Assembly (NCBI GenBank): GCA_003427395.1
Contig: BFEA01000274.1
Coordinates: 257,102-295,658 of the forward strand
Direction: 5' to 3'
Length of the DNA: 38,557 nucleotides
Origin: Chara braunii
Taxonomy: Eukaryota; Streptophyta; Charophyceae; Charales; Characeae
Shown in pieces: positions 29,731-38,555 of the stretch. Every line of letters begins with the position of its first letter. The first letter of the stretch is position 1. The notes below the pieces were generated by a model, which ran no database searches, was not told the DNA's origin, and saw only the letters and a program-made list of their open reading frames with translations. Made by a program: the position numbers and the translations under genes.

Positions 29731-30218
29731 CCACCGAACCTCCAGTCATTCTTGTCTCTTGCTTTTCACTTGCTTGTTCTTCCTTGTCCAATTTAGTCAT
29801 CCTTTTGTTTTTGTTTTTTTTATTATAAGAAAGCGCAGGTTGTTGTAGAGGTGGGATACTAGACAGATGACAGTCACCCACAGTAATCGACCACTCGATT
29901 GCCCAGATGAACTACTCTGAAAACCCACTCACCCTTCCTCTCATCGTTTTGCTCTGGTGCACCTCCATCCCCCCGGTCCTACCCTAGTGTTAACCACCCA
30001 GGACCATCACCCATCACCATCTTGGCGGGGTGACGTGACCAGACAGCGGTTGCAGGCGTCCGGGTTAAGCAGGGACCCCTACCCCCTGCTCAGCCCTGGT
30101 TGAAGCAAACGCCGTGCAAGCCCGATTGCACAGGGACTTCGGGAGCTAGGTATGAACATGTTACTACAGGTCTTCACGAGGGTGCACAGTGACTCCCATC
30201 TAGCACAGTAGACTTAAG
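29731..30218. other. No recognisable gene
   Basis: Nothing identified apart from a short T run at about 29,812-29,820. Confidence 0.5.
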
Positions 30219-30360
30219 ATCGTAGTTGATAGCCTAGTAAATAGCCTAATTGGTAGCCTAGTTGATAGGGGGATCGATACCCCTAGTTGATAGGTAAGTT
30301 GCTGTCCTAGTTGATAGATGAATTGATATCCCAAGTGATAGCCAAGGGCCAGCTAGAGTG
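30219..30360. repeat. Degenerate TAGTTGATAG minisatellite
   Basis: TAGTTGATAGCC-like units recur about ten times with 12-25 base spacing, including a small dyad GGGGATCGATACCCC. Confidence 0.7.
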
Positions 30361-30429
30361 TTGATCAATATCCTACGGCGGACGCGCTTTTTCAAAGATC
30401 AAAGAAAGGGGTCTCTCGAGGTGTGGTTG

Positions 30430-30745
30430 GCATTGTCCCGTTGGCTAGCTCAGTAGGATTCATGCCTGAGCGGCACCGCACAGGTGCAGGGTTATATTCC
30501 TGCTGCTGTCACTTTCAGTGGCCTGAGGAGGATCGGTGGCCACAGCCAGTCGACACTGGTAACTCGCTGGGGTGAGTTGTGCCACCCTGTGACCCGTAGC
30601 AATGCGGAAGCGTCGGGCCAACTGGAAGCGGCTGCTCAGGTCCTGCTGCGGCCAGTCGCAAACCACCCAATACACATCCAGCTTAGGTTGAGTTCTCTGT
30701 CAGTATCATTAAAGCTGACATTCATGGCTCGATTACGATGCCTAT
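30430..30745 (+). mobile_element. Probable tRNA-derived SINE
   Basis: The 5' part, TTGGCTAGCTCAGTAGGA, resembles a tRNA D-arm and Pol III A box. GGTGCAGGGTTATATTCCTG, about 45 bases on, resembles a T-arm and B box (GGTTCGANTCC). The body (ACACTGGTAACTCGCTGGGG, GCCACCCTGTGACCCGTAGC) resembles the family R module GACGCTGGCCGG..GCCCTGTAACC. The boxes are degenerate, so it is likely inactive. Confidence 0.45.
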
Positions 30746-30748
30746 CAG

Positions 30749-30836
30749 GGTCAAGTCCCTTTTTTTTTCTTTTTTTTTCTTTTTCTTTTTCTTTTTCTTT
30801 CTTTCTTTTTTATTTATTTATTTATTATTATTTAAA
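30749..30836. repeat. Pyrimidine tract and (ATTT)n
   Basis: TTTTTCTTTTTC-type run followed by TATTTATTTATTTATTATTA. Read on the minus strand this is the A-rich tail of the next element. Confidence 0.85.
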
Positions 30837-30844
30837 GACTCAGT

Positions 30845-30969
30845 AAACCATGGTAGGTAGGGTGATAACAGCAGCCATCACCTACTATGGTTTGTAATAA
30901 CTTTGTATGGGTCACTCCATCTATTGGTGGGGAGCTGCATCTGCTGGAAAGCAGGTCCAAAGTGTCCCT
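30845..30969 (-). mobile_element. GGGAC-family short retroposon with a different second hairpin
   Basis: Read from 30969: GGGACACTTTGGACCTGCTT, TCCAGCAGATGCAGCTCCCC, ACCAATAGATGGAG. The second hairpin pairs AAACCATAGTAGGTGAT with ATCACCCTACCTACC then ATGGTTT, around GGCTGCTGTT. The loop matches the family, while the stem is unlike other copies. It is followed by an A-rich tail. Confidence 0.75.
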
Positions 30970-31503
30970 CAATTTCACGATACTTCCCAGAGGCTTAAAA
31001 ACTCTCAACATACCTGTCACAACATAAGCTCATTAAGGAAGCTCAACAAGTCATGATCATGACATATAATCTACAATAACTTCCATCAAAAGAAAAAAAA
31101 GAGGTTTGGTTGCTATTTCGTTTTCAGGTTTGGTCACCGGACCTAGGAAAACCCGGATGGCTAACATCTGGAGCCATCACCCCAGCAAGTCGGCAATTCT
31201 GAGGATTCTCTCACCATCCCTAGAACACCGGCCTTGCAAAAGATGTTTCGTTGAAGTGGTGATTTCATACACAAGACTCGCAAGTCCCTCCGAGCCTCTT
31301 TTTCCCGGGACGCTGTGCTGCCCCGGCCCCCCAAAAACGAACTGTCATGGGTGCAATCTTGCCAAGCAGCACCAGCCTTTTTCCCTCCGCTGCGCACCTT
31401 CTTTCGGCTGTCATATAGGCAATCAATCACAGATGCTGCAAAAAGCAGTCTTTAGTCATCACAGTCAAATGTAAAGTCCTTGTCAAACAATTTCCAGTGT
31501 TCA
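30970..31503. other. No recognisable gene
   Basis: Plus-strand frame 31,106-31,474 and minus frame 31,161-31,430 overlap, and neither shows a known family. Confidence 0.45.
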
Positions 31504-31620
31504 GGGACGCTGGACCCACTTTCCAGCAGGTGCTGCTCCCCACCAATAGATGGAGAGTCCCCGGGGGTGCTAGTCATGTCTGCTCATATCAGCACCCCTA
31601 GCATTAACTCGGGTTGTTGG

Positions 31621-31672
<52 letters not shown>
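31504..31672 (+). mobile_element. GGGAC-family short retroposon with 52-base poly(A)
   Basis: GGGACGCTGGACCCACTTTC, CAGCAGGTGCTGCTCCCCAC, CAATAGATGGAG, a second hairpin region with loop CTGCTCATATCA and arm GCACCCCTAGCA, then an uninterrupted run of A at 31,621-31,672. The long pure tail suggests a recent insertion or a slippage-expanded tract. Confidence 0.85.
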
Positions 31673-31674
<2 letters not shown>

Positions 31675-31779
31675 AGCTGTGATTTTATAGCACCTGGGAA
31701 ATGGAGTGGACATTTAACTTGATTTAAGGTTCTTTTTTTCCCTTTTTTTTTTTCCCCAAACATCAGAAGGCCGGGCTAC

Positions 31780-31891
31780 CTGCTAATGGGGTTGGTAAGA
31801 GCAGAGCCCCCATTAGCAGTGGCCCGTTGGTTGGTGGCTCCTTTCTATTGGTGGGGAGCAGCACCTGCTGGAAAGTGGGTCCAGCGTCCCT
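31780..31891 (-). mobile_element. GGGAC-family short retroposon
   Basis: Read from 31891: GGGACGCTGGACCCACTTTC, CAGCAGGTGCTGCTCCCCAC, CAATAG. The second hairpin pairs CTGCTAATGGGG with CCCCATTAGCAG around CTGCTCTTACCA. An A-rich tail follows (T runs at 31,732-31,753 on plus). It faces the 31,504 copy tail to tail. Confidence 0.85.
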
Positions 31892-32097
31892 TTTTTTTGC
31901 AGACCGACTGTGGACTGAGCCATCAGTTACATATCAGAACTTGACAAGATTGAACCACTGAACTACTGACTCGTAAGCTATTCTTCGGTGCTGTAGTATC
32001 GAACCTATGTGCAAAGGCTCAGATCTACCATTTCTTCTCTTGTCCGGGGTTTATCTGTTGAGATTCTGATTATTTCCCATGATACAACGCCGCCTCC
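31892..32097. other. No recognisable feature
   Basis: Nothing identified. Confidence 0.5.
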
Positions 32098-32736
32098 CTA
32101 AGTGGGCCCTTTAAGGTTCTGTTTGTCAAGAACAACAAGAGAACTGAAACGAAGCATCACCACAACAGTTGCTCGTAATGCAGAGGACAGGACAGGATGG
32201 AAGTTACGGGTGAAACACGGCTTCGAGCTTTGATTTTGAGGTGGGGGCAAGGATGTGTGGAGTAGGTAACTTCTTACCTCAGGTCTTTGCCATGGGCGGA
32301 AGCTTTGAGTTTGGTGAAGGTACTCCCCAAGCACAGCAGTGCGGATGGATGGACGAGGAGGAAGTCTCCGCCTTGAATCGATTGCCGGATTTTTTGTTAC
32401 AGTTACTGGTGCCGGTCTGGTATTCGGTGAAGTAATGCTGCTATCCTGGAACAAGCACAGTGCTCGAGAAAGAGGTCTGAAAGGGCTGGAGGGCCACGGA
32501 GCTGTTCCTGGTCCACCTGCCGCTGTACCTGGTGCAGCTGCTCTTCCTGCTGCTGGCCATGTGGCTGCTGTTCCTGTTCCTGTTCCTGGTCCTGGTCCTG
32601 CTGCTGCTGCTGCTGGTCTGTTATTCATCATTGCTCGCTGTCCACCATTACTGGTCCCCGTTTTTGGAAAACTGGGTAAGATCAAAGCCAAGCCTGTCTG
32701 CATCCTCTCCTCTTGAGATCCTTCACCACTGTTCAC
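32098..32736 (-). CDS. Ala/Gly/Pro-rich hypothetical ORF, doubtful
   Basis: A 212-residue frame starts MNSGEGSQEERMQTGLALIL. Its middle (AAAAAGPGPGTGTGTAATWP) is encoded by CTG/CCTGTT repeats at about 32,560-32,625 on the plus strand. The flanking parts (RRRLPPRPSIRTAVLGEY, RATVVVMLRFSSLVVLDK) are not low complexity, but I recognise no domain. The opposite strand also has open frames (32,339-32,716), an effect of the repeats. Confidence 0.2.
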   Translation of the reverse strand: MNSGEGSQEERMQTGLALILPSFPKTGTSNGGQRAMMNNRPAAAAAGPGPGTGTGTAATWPAAGRAAAPGTAAGGPGTAPWPSSPFRPLSRALCLFQDSSITSPNTRPAPVTVTKNPAIDSRRRLPPRPSIRTAVLGEYLHQTQSFRPWQRPEVRSYLLHTSLPPPQNQSSKPCFTRNFHPVLSSALRATVVVMLRFSSLVVLDKQNLKGPT

Positions 32737-33033
32737 TCAAGCCTTCCTTCGCCGCCTTCGCCTCGTGTACGCTCGTGGGAATAGGTACTGCCTCCGCCGA
32801 GAGAGTGGATTGCAAGCGGAGAGGAGTGGTGCTTTTCTCCGTTTGACTTAACTCTTCTTTTCACCAGCAGACACGATAAGTGCTTTGGTTGATCTAACTT
32901 AACTCAAGTCGTGATGTATTTTGTTTGTGAACGGCACTTGGTCTAGCTCGCTGCTCAGCAACAGGGGAGGTATTCCCCTCGTCCAGAAGCTAGCAGAGAA
33001 ATGGTAGCCTGAACAAGAAGTGACAGAGCGGCT
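32737..33033. other. No recognisable gene
   Basis: Nothing identified. Confidence 0.45.
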
Positions 33034-33157
33034 ACGGCAGAGTGTGATTTACTGTCCTGCGATTACGGCAGAGTGTGATTTACTGTCCTGCGATCATGGC
33101 AGAGTGTGATTTACTGTCCTGCGATCACGGCAGAGTGTGATTTTTACTGCCCTGGGA
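33034..33157. repeat. 31-bp tandem repeat, 4 units
   Basis: Units ACGGCAGAGTGTGATTTACT then GTCCTGCGATT start at 33,034, 33,065, 33,096 and 33,127; the last one is diverged. Confidence 0.9.
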
Positions 33158-33399
33158 ACAGTATCATTTGTTATGAGCATAGAAGGATGCTAGTTGTCTG
33201 TGCTTGGAAAATGTGTCACCACACAAACTGGAGAAGTCGCTCATATCCAGCTGCCACACATCCGTGCACATACAAACAGCCAACCATAGGCGTTGGTCAT
33301 TGGTTAGTTGCTAGCACACCTTGCAAAGGACTCCTTGAGGGTTGAGCAAAGATGAAAAGAAGACAAAAAAAGAGAAAAGGAAAAAAACTTTCAAAAAGA

Positions 33400-33607
33400 T
33401 GAGAAGAAGGTGCATCAATAGCCACAACATCTAGCTAGCTACCTGCAGGGATGAACCATTGGTCCATTACCATATGATCCAATTTTTCACATTCCTCCCC
33501 TTAAGATTTGAACACGGATGAAAAGAAGGTGAACCACTAGCCACAACATGTAGGTAGCTTACCTGCAGGGATGAACCTTTACCATATGATCCAATTTTTC
33601 ACATTCA
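33400..33607. repeat. Direct repeat of about 90 bp
   Basis: GCCACAACATCTAGCTAGCT, ACCTGCAGGGATGAACC and ACCATATGATCCAATTTTTC, then ACATTC, occur near 33,420-33,494 and again near 33,540-33,606. Confidence 0.85.
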
Positions 33608-34404
33608 CTTCATGAGTGAAGTTACCATGGCTCCCACAAAACAAGAGGCCCAAAAATAGGGGAAGTAAGCAAACAAGGCAGCAAGGGGTGGGAGGGAGGT
33701 AGAAATGACGGCAGCAAGGACAATTATAGGAAGGAGGGAGGGAGGGTGCGAGGGAGGGAGAGTCATGGGAGAAGGACAGATAGGCAGGCAGTGAGACAGA
33801 GGTGAGAATGTTTGGTTTTACCTCCACCCACACATGACCCCCGCTGATTTTTTTGTTTTCTGTATCTCCAAACCTTGCCCAATCAATTTTCTTTTTCACC
33901 TCACCTAGACCCAGCCTGCCTAACTATTTTTGGAAATTTCTCACCTTTGCACTACCCACCCAACACTTGAAAAAGACTCTCCCCCAGACCTGCCCGCACC
34001 CGGGACCTTATTAAACCCTCTCCACACCTACCTACACCCGCCCATGACTATACCTTTGACCATGCACAGGTGTCATACACGTGGCGTCGTGGTCACAAAT
34101 CCGTATTCCCACCATGACATTGCAAAATATAACAATTCAGCATTCAAAAGGCAACGGCTGCACTAGCGCTAGCGCCCTGATCCCAGCGGACCGGTAAGGC
34201 CCGGTCCCTCCGGCTAGACTAGCGCCTGGGGAGGGGAGCTCCTCAGCTGCTAGGCCTGTGCACACGCCCGACAGACGTGCGTGGCTCCTTGATTGCCACG
34301 TGGCATCTGTTGTCGGTGACGTGGACGTCCGCGACGCACAGGCAGGGATAGCGCCAGCTGTGTGATCAACGAGGAAACACATAGGGGCGCAACTTTCTGG
34401 GTAA
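33608..34404. other. No recognisable gene; G-rich tract
   Basis: GGAGGGAGGGAGGGTGCGAG at about 33,732-33,760 is a possible G-quadruplex sequence. 34,140-34,340 is GC-rich with short frames on both strands that match nothing known. Confidence 0.45.
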
Positions 34405-35001
34405 GTGGTGGAGTTGGTGGGGGAACTACAACGTGGAGATATTCTTTTCTACAGTGAAGACGACGTCTCACCTGCAGAGGATGGTGAAGGTGGGCGAGAT
34501 GAAGACGACGTGGTCAACTATTATGCAAATATTTGTGCAGTGTGTGAGGATTGGGAAACAGAAAGTGAGACGAGTCGTGAAGGTGCTGTGCACGATAGTG
34601 ATGAGCATAAGGGGGGGGCTGGCGAGTGGTGGGTTAACCTGATGGCGCCCTCTTATCAGGACGAGGCTGCAAGTGCCGTCGTTGACGGTGACTCTCATCC
34701 TCATCAGGGCATTGGAGACCATGGCGAGAGGGAATGTGCCCTTGATGAGGCAGGTGACTGGGAGGTGGAGTTGGGGCTAATGGCAGCGGCGGTGAAGACA
34801 ACAGCAAAAACAGAAGCAACTACAGCAACGACATCAACAACAACAACAACAATACCGAGAACAGTCGCAATGGCAATAACAACAACAACAACAGAGACCG
34901 GCGTTGATGGCGACTCTCATCCTCATCAGGGCATTGGGAACCATGCTGAGAGGGGATATGCCCTTGATGAGGCAGGTGAGTGGGAGGTGGAGTGGGGCTA
35001 A
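34405..35001 (+). CDS. Acidic hypothetical ORF with a duplicated module
   Basis: A 198-residue frame starts MVELVGELQRGDILFYSEDD. The first 90 residues are acidic (EDGEGGRDEDDVVNYY). Then a module of about 33 residues (VDGDSHPHQGIG..ER..ALD, EAG.WEVE) appears twice, separated by a Thr-rich linker from AAC/ACA repeats. After the second module the frame stops and the Thr-rich stretch continues in another frame (to about 35,230). Differences between the modules mix silent and residue-changing substitutions, so selection is unclear. Gene, exon or repeat artefact cannot be decided. Confidence 0.3.
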   Translation: MVELVGELQRGDILFYSEDDVSPAEDGEGGRDEDDVVNYYANICAVCEDWETESETSREGAVHDSDEHKGGAGEWWVNLMAPSYQDEAASAVVDGDSHPHQGIGDHGERECALDEAGDWEVELGLMAAAVKTTAKTEATTATTSTTTTTIPRTVAMAITTTTTETGVDGDSHPHQGIGNHAERGYALDEAGEWEVEWG

Positions 35002-35230
35002 CGGCAACGGCGGCAGCAGCGGTGACGGCAACAGCGAAAACAGAAGCAACTGAAGTAACTACAGCAACGACATCAACAACAACAACAACAACACCAAGAA
35101 CAGTCGCAATCGCAACAACAACAACAACAACAGCGACAACTAAGACGACAACAACAACAACAACAACAACGCGAGCGGCGACAAGGGCCGCCACAACGAC
35201 AGCAGCAAAGATAAAGATAATAATAACATC
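34681..35230. repeat. 222-bp direct repeat plus (AAC)n tracts
   Basis: GACTCTCATCCTCATCAGGG occurs near 34,689 and 34,912, followed each time by an (AAC)/(ACA) trinucleotide tract (about 34,830-34,895 and 35,070-35,170). Confidence 0.85.
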
Positions 35231-35603
35231 AGCATCAGCGCAATGGGGGGGAATTAGCGGCTTGTTTGGGCTGGCGAGGTGGGGTTTGGGGTTGAAGGTG
35301 CGATTTACCGTTCCCCCCCCTCCCTACCCGGTGTTTTTTCACGTTGATTCGTTTCTCATTGTCTGGCACCGGGTGGGAGTAGGATAGATGATCTCCACCT
35401 CGCTGATTAGGGTTGATCGGCTTTCAACTCTTAATCATGAAGGGGTGTCGCTTGACCCCATGAGGAGTTAGGTTGTTTACGGTTTTGAGTTTTGGTTGAT
35501 TCCTTGATTGGGGTGATATATGAAGATGCTTCTTGTCAGTTTTTCGGTAGGATAAGACTTCATGGGCAGGAGGTCAATCCTTCCCTTGTGTAGGGAAGTA
35601 ATC
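35231..35603. other. No recognisable gene
   Basis: A small dyad around GGGGTGTCGCTTGACCCC lies near 35,441. Nothing else is identified. Confidence 0.45.
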
Positions 35604-35960
35604 AATGCCTCTGCTCTCTTCGGAGATATAGGTTGAGGTACGATTACATACAGAGTGATTGCATGTGCACTACGACATCTCCACACATTATTGTATAGGG
35701 ACACTGGACCCGTCTTCCAGCTCACACACATCACATCATCATAAGGGTTTTGTGGCATGGTTTTGATCGATAGGGCTTAATGCCTCTGCTCGGTATGGAG
35801 ATACAGTAGATAAGGTGGATAGGGTGGATAGGGTTTTTCCTTCATGCCACATATACTGTGAACATATACAGACAATACTGGATGCACAGTAGGACATATC
35901 CACACATCACTGCATAAGGGACGCTGGGCCCAATTTCCAGCCGATACACAACACATCTTT
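35604..35960. repeat. Irregular direct repeat containing two GGGAC hairpin blocks
   Basis: AATGCCTCTGCTC begins at 35,604 and 35,779, and each copy ends in a GGGAC block: 35,698 (GGGACACTGGACCCGTCTTC, CAG) and 35,918 (GGGACGCTGGGCCCAATTTC, CAGC). Neither block is followed by the CTCCCCACCAATAGA part of the family. (GGTGGATAG)n-like repeats occur at about 35,815-35,835. Confidence 0.7.
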
Positions 35961-35965
35961 GTACA

Positions 35966-36110
35966 GGGGCGCTGGACCCGATTTCCAGCAGGTGTAGCTC
36001 CCCACCAATAGATGGAGCCTTCGACGTTGGGGCCCACTTATCGGGGCTGCTCTCAGCACCTCGTTAAGTAGGTTTTCCCGCATATGAAGTTCAATAAATA
36101 AAAAAAAGAA
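35966..36110 (+). mobile_element. GGGAC-family short retroposon with A-rich tail
   Basis: GGGGCGCTGGACCCGATTTC, CAGCAGGTGTAGCTCCCCAC, CAATAGATGGAG. The second hairpin is CTTATCGGGG/CCTCGTTAAG around CTGCTCTCA, a stem unlike the other copies. The A-rich end is at about 36,092-36,110. Confidence 0.8.
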
Positions 36111-37287
36111 TGAATCACAAGCACAAGCATCTGCGAGGAACAAGCCCTCAAGGAGTCTATCAGACATCACATGATCTGGGCTAAGGCCCCCAGCAAGCCA
36201 AGTGCCCGCCCTAAGTGAAGGCGGGCCTGAATACTCGTCAGAAGCAAAATTCGACATTTCCATATGTGGGAATTCAAGCTCTCGCAGCACGCCAGTTGGT
36301 TGGGTAGACGCGTGAGCCTCACATTGCTGCGTCATACAGTTGGCCCAGGCCTTGACAGGTGTGCCTGGGCACATACACACAAAGCAGGGCCGATACATTG
36401 GGAAGCAGGCCATCGGCTTTTGCACAAGCAGTACCACCGACGCACCTGCCTGGGAGCCCTGCACAGATGCAGCAAACAGCCCAAGTCCGAAGACTCAGGC
36501 CGTGCCCAACTGAAAAGAGCCCAGGCCCTCAATTGTAGTCTCCGGCCTGGGCGCAGGGTCTGAGGCCCAACCGGAAGCTACTGGAAGCTTCCAGCCAGGC
36601 CACGCGCAGCATCCAGGAGGCTGCCACTTCGATAAAAGAAGTGAGGCAGCCCAGGCCAGGCATTCTGGCCAGTGCTGGCAATGCGGAAGTGCTGCTGCGC
36701 TCTCGCTTGATGCTGTGCTGCTGCCAAGGGCGCTGACGGGGCGCGTAGTGGTGAAGTGGGGCGCTGCAGGCCAGCGGGGCGTAGGCGTCCATAGCCGGGC
36801 TGCTGGGCGCCAGGGGGTAAGCCGGGCGATCGAGTGGTCTTCGGGGAAGGAGGCGAGTGTGGGGCAATCAAGGTCTGATTGAGGGTGACGAGATACATAC
36901 CTGGTGCATGAAGAGAGGTCGGCTATGGAGTTGACAGTCATGTACATTTGGTCTTCGGGAGTCGAAGTGAGCCTGTTGTGTGAACCAGCTGTAGGTAGGA
37001 TAGTCGGGTAGAGTACGCTGGGTGCTGGGCGCTGGGCGCCAGACAGAGGGGAGCAACTTTGGATACTGTGTTGGTGTGGCCTACGGGCTTGAACATTGGC
37101 TCATTACTTCATTGTATTGCTCTATGTGGATGGTTTCTCGGTGCATTGTGTACTCTCTGCTTGGATACGACTACCTGGACAGCTGTGTCATTTCACAACT
37201 TGGTTTTCTGTATATCTTTCACACTCATATTCCTTGCACATCATTGTCTTGAGGACTCGGAAAAAATACAAAATGGGACACACTTCT
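36111..37287. other. No supported gene
   Basis: 36,400-36,860 is GC-rich and open on several frames (for example minus 36,495-36,947, MYMTVNSIADLSSCTRYVSR), but all overlap and none shows a domain. 36,575-36,670 has repeated CCAGGCC/GGAAGC motifs. Confidence 0.4.
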
Positions 37288-37306
37288 TTTTTTTTTTTTT
37301 TTTTTA
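37288..37306. repeat. Poly(T) tract
   Basis: About 18 T residues, possibly the tail of an old minus-strand insertion. Confidence 0.8.
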
Positions 37307-37376
37307 GTAATTCATCTCAGCAATTGTCATTATGAAGACCCCCTTCTTGTTAGATCTACCAAACTAAATCTCATTC

Positions 37377-37380
<4 letters not shown>

Positions 37381-37435
<55 letters not shown>
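37381..37435. repeat. (GA)n microsatellite
   Basis: About 27 uninterrupted GA units. Confidence 0.95.
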
Positions 37436-37437
<2 letters not shown>

Positions 37438-37539
37438 TCAGTCCACCCACCACTGATGCTTCGCCAGACTACGCCCTGCTTTGCCAATCATATTGCTCTT
37501 GCTGCACTGTTCTGCTACTGGACCTGCTGTGAGGGTGCC

Positions 37540-37567
37540 AATTTATTTTTATTATTATTACTATTAC

Positions 37568-37607
<40 letters not shown>

Positions 37608-37609
37608 TT
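37540..37609. repeat. (TTA)n microsatellite
   Basis: TTATTATTA run with a few substitutions. Read on the minus strand it is the (TAA)-type tail of the adjoining element. Confidence 0.9.
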
Positions 37610-37620
37610 AACTTCCTCCA

Positions 37621-37722
37621 GTGCTAGTGGTGCTGGTAAGAGCAGACACCGCTAGCACCTGGGGAAAGGCTCCATCTATTGGTGGGAAGCGTCACCTGCT
37701 GGAAAACGGGTCCAGCGTCCCT
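37621..37722 (-). mobile_element. GGGAC-family short retroposon
   Basis: Read from 37722: GGGACGCTGGACCCGTTTTC, CAGCAGGTGACGCTTCCCAC, CAATAGATGGAG. The second hairpin is GTGCTAGCGGTG/CACCACTAGCAC with one G-T wobble pair around CTGCTCTTACCA. A (TAA)n tail follows on the minus strand. Confidence 0.85.
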
Positions 37723-38224
37723 TGTACAAAATGATTTGGAGAATAGTCAGAAAAGAGAGGAACTGAGAAGATCCTGCCAGCATTGATTACTCTGAATTCA
37801 GAGGATTGACTGAGCAGGTTGTTGAACAAAGCGCTAATACCATCCTTCTCCTGTCCTACCGTACTCCACCCTCCTGCCAACTCCACAACTGGCATCCAGG
37901 TCCCACATCCTGGAGACACGAAGGTACCTCTGGGGGACACCAGCGGGACCGTTTGTTCCCCTGTCCATTCCTAGCCCATTCCTTTACCACAACCTGGCTG
38001 CTAGCAGTGCCTGTTCTCCTACTTGGCTTGGATACCGGTGGGGGCCGCTGGGGGGCACCAGTGGTTCTTCCCATCGTTTCCTTGCCTGCTCCTATATCCT
38101 TTGACCATTCCCAGAAGGGCTTAAATTTGTCTTTTTGTTTGAGATGGGAACTGATCATACTCTGATTTCTAGGGCTAAAGGGTGTGGTGAAACGGTTTTC
38201 ACCTTTTTAGCAGTAGCAGATGCA
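37723..38224. other. No recognisable gene
   Basis: Overlapping frames on both strands at 37,806-38,165; no known family. Confidence 0.45.
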
Positions 38225-38372
38225 GTACCCAGGGCTCGATCCCTAGACCTCACCCTACTCATGTACAGTATCTGTGTAGACCCCAAGAGTTGAACCTGTG
38301 ACCTGTGTATTCGTAGACGGTTGGTTGATCTGTCGTAGGTCCATACACAGCAGGGGTTCGATCTGTAGACCT
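38225..38372. repeat. Three degenerate units with a B-box-like core
   Basis: CAGGGCTCGATCCCTAGACC, CAAGAGTTGAACCTGTGACC and CAGGGGTTCGATCTGTAGAC are about 53-67 bases apart. They resemble the tRNA T-arm (GGTTCGANCC), but no full tRNA cloverleaf is seen. Confidence 0.5.
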
Positions 38373-38447
38373 ATAGAGTAGAAGTCTTAGTAAGTTCCAG
38401 AAGCTTAGCTGTAGTCCTTCTAGAAGGTCGGCAAGTGGGCAAGTGGT

Positions 38448-38481
38448 CATTGATTGATTTGATTGGTTTGATTGATTGATT

Positions 38482-38555
<74 letters not shown>

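Noticed and set aside
32532-32846. Hydrophobic plus-strand frame (LLFLFLFLVLVLLLLLL) as a membrane protein
   Set aside because: The leucine run is a translation of CTG/CCTGTT repeats; the other strand reads Ala/Gly/Pro in the same place.
38340-38372. tRNA gene, because of GGGGTTCGATCTG
   Set aside because: No matching A box or cloverleaf arms at the right distance; the motif recurs three times in a degenerate repeat.
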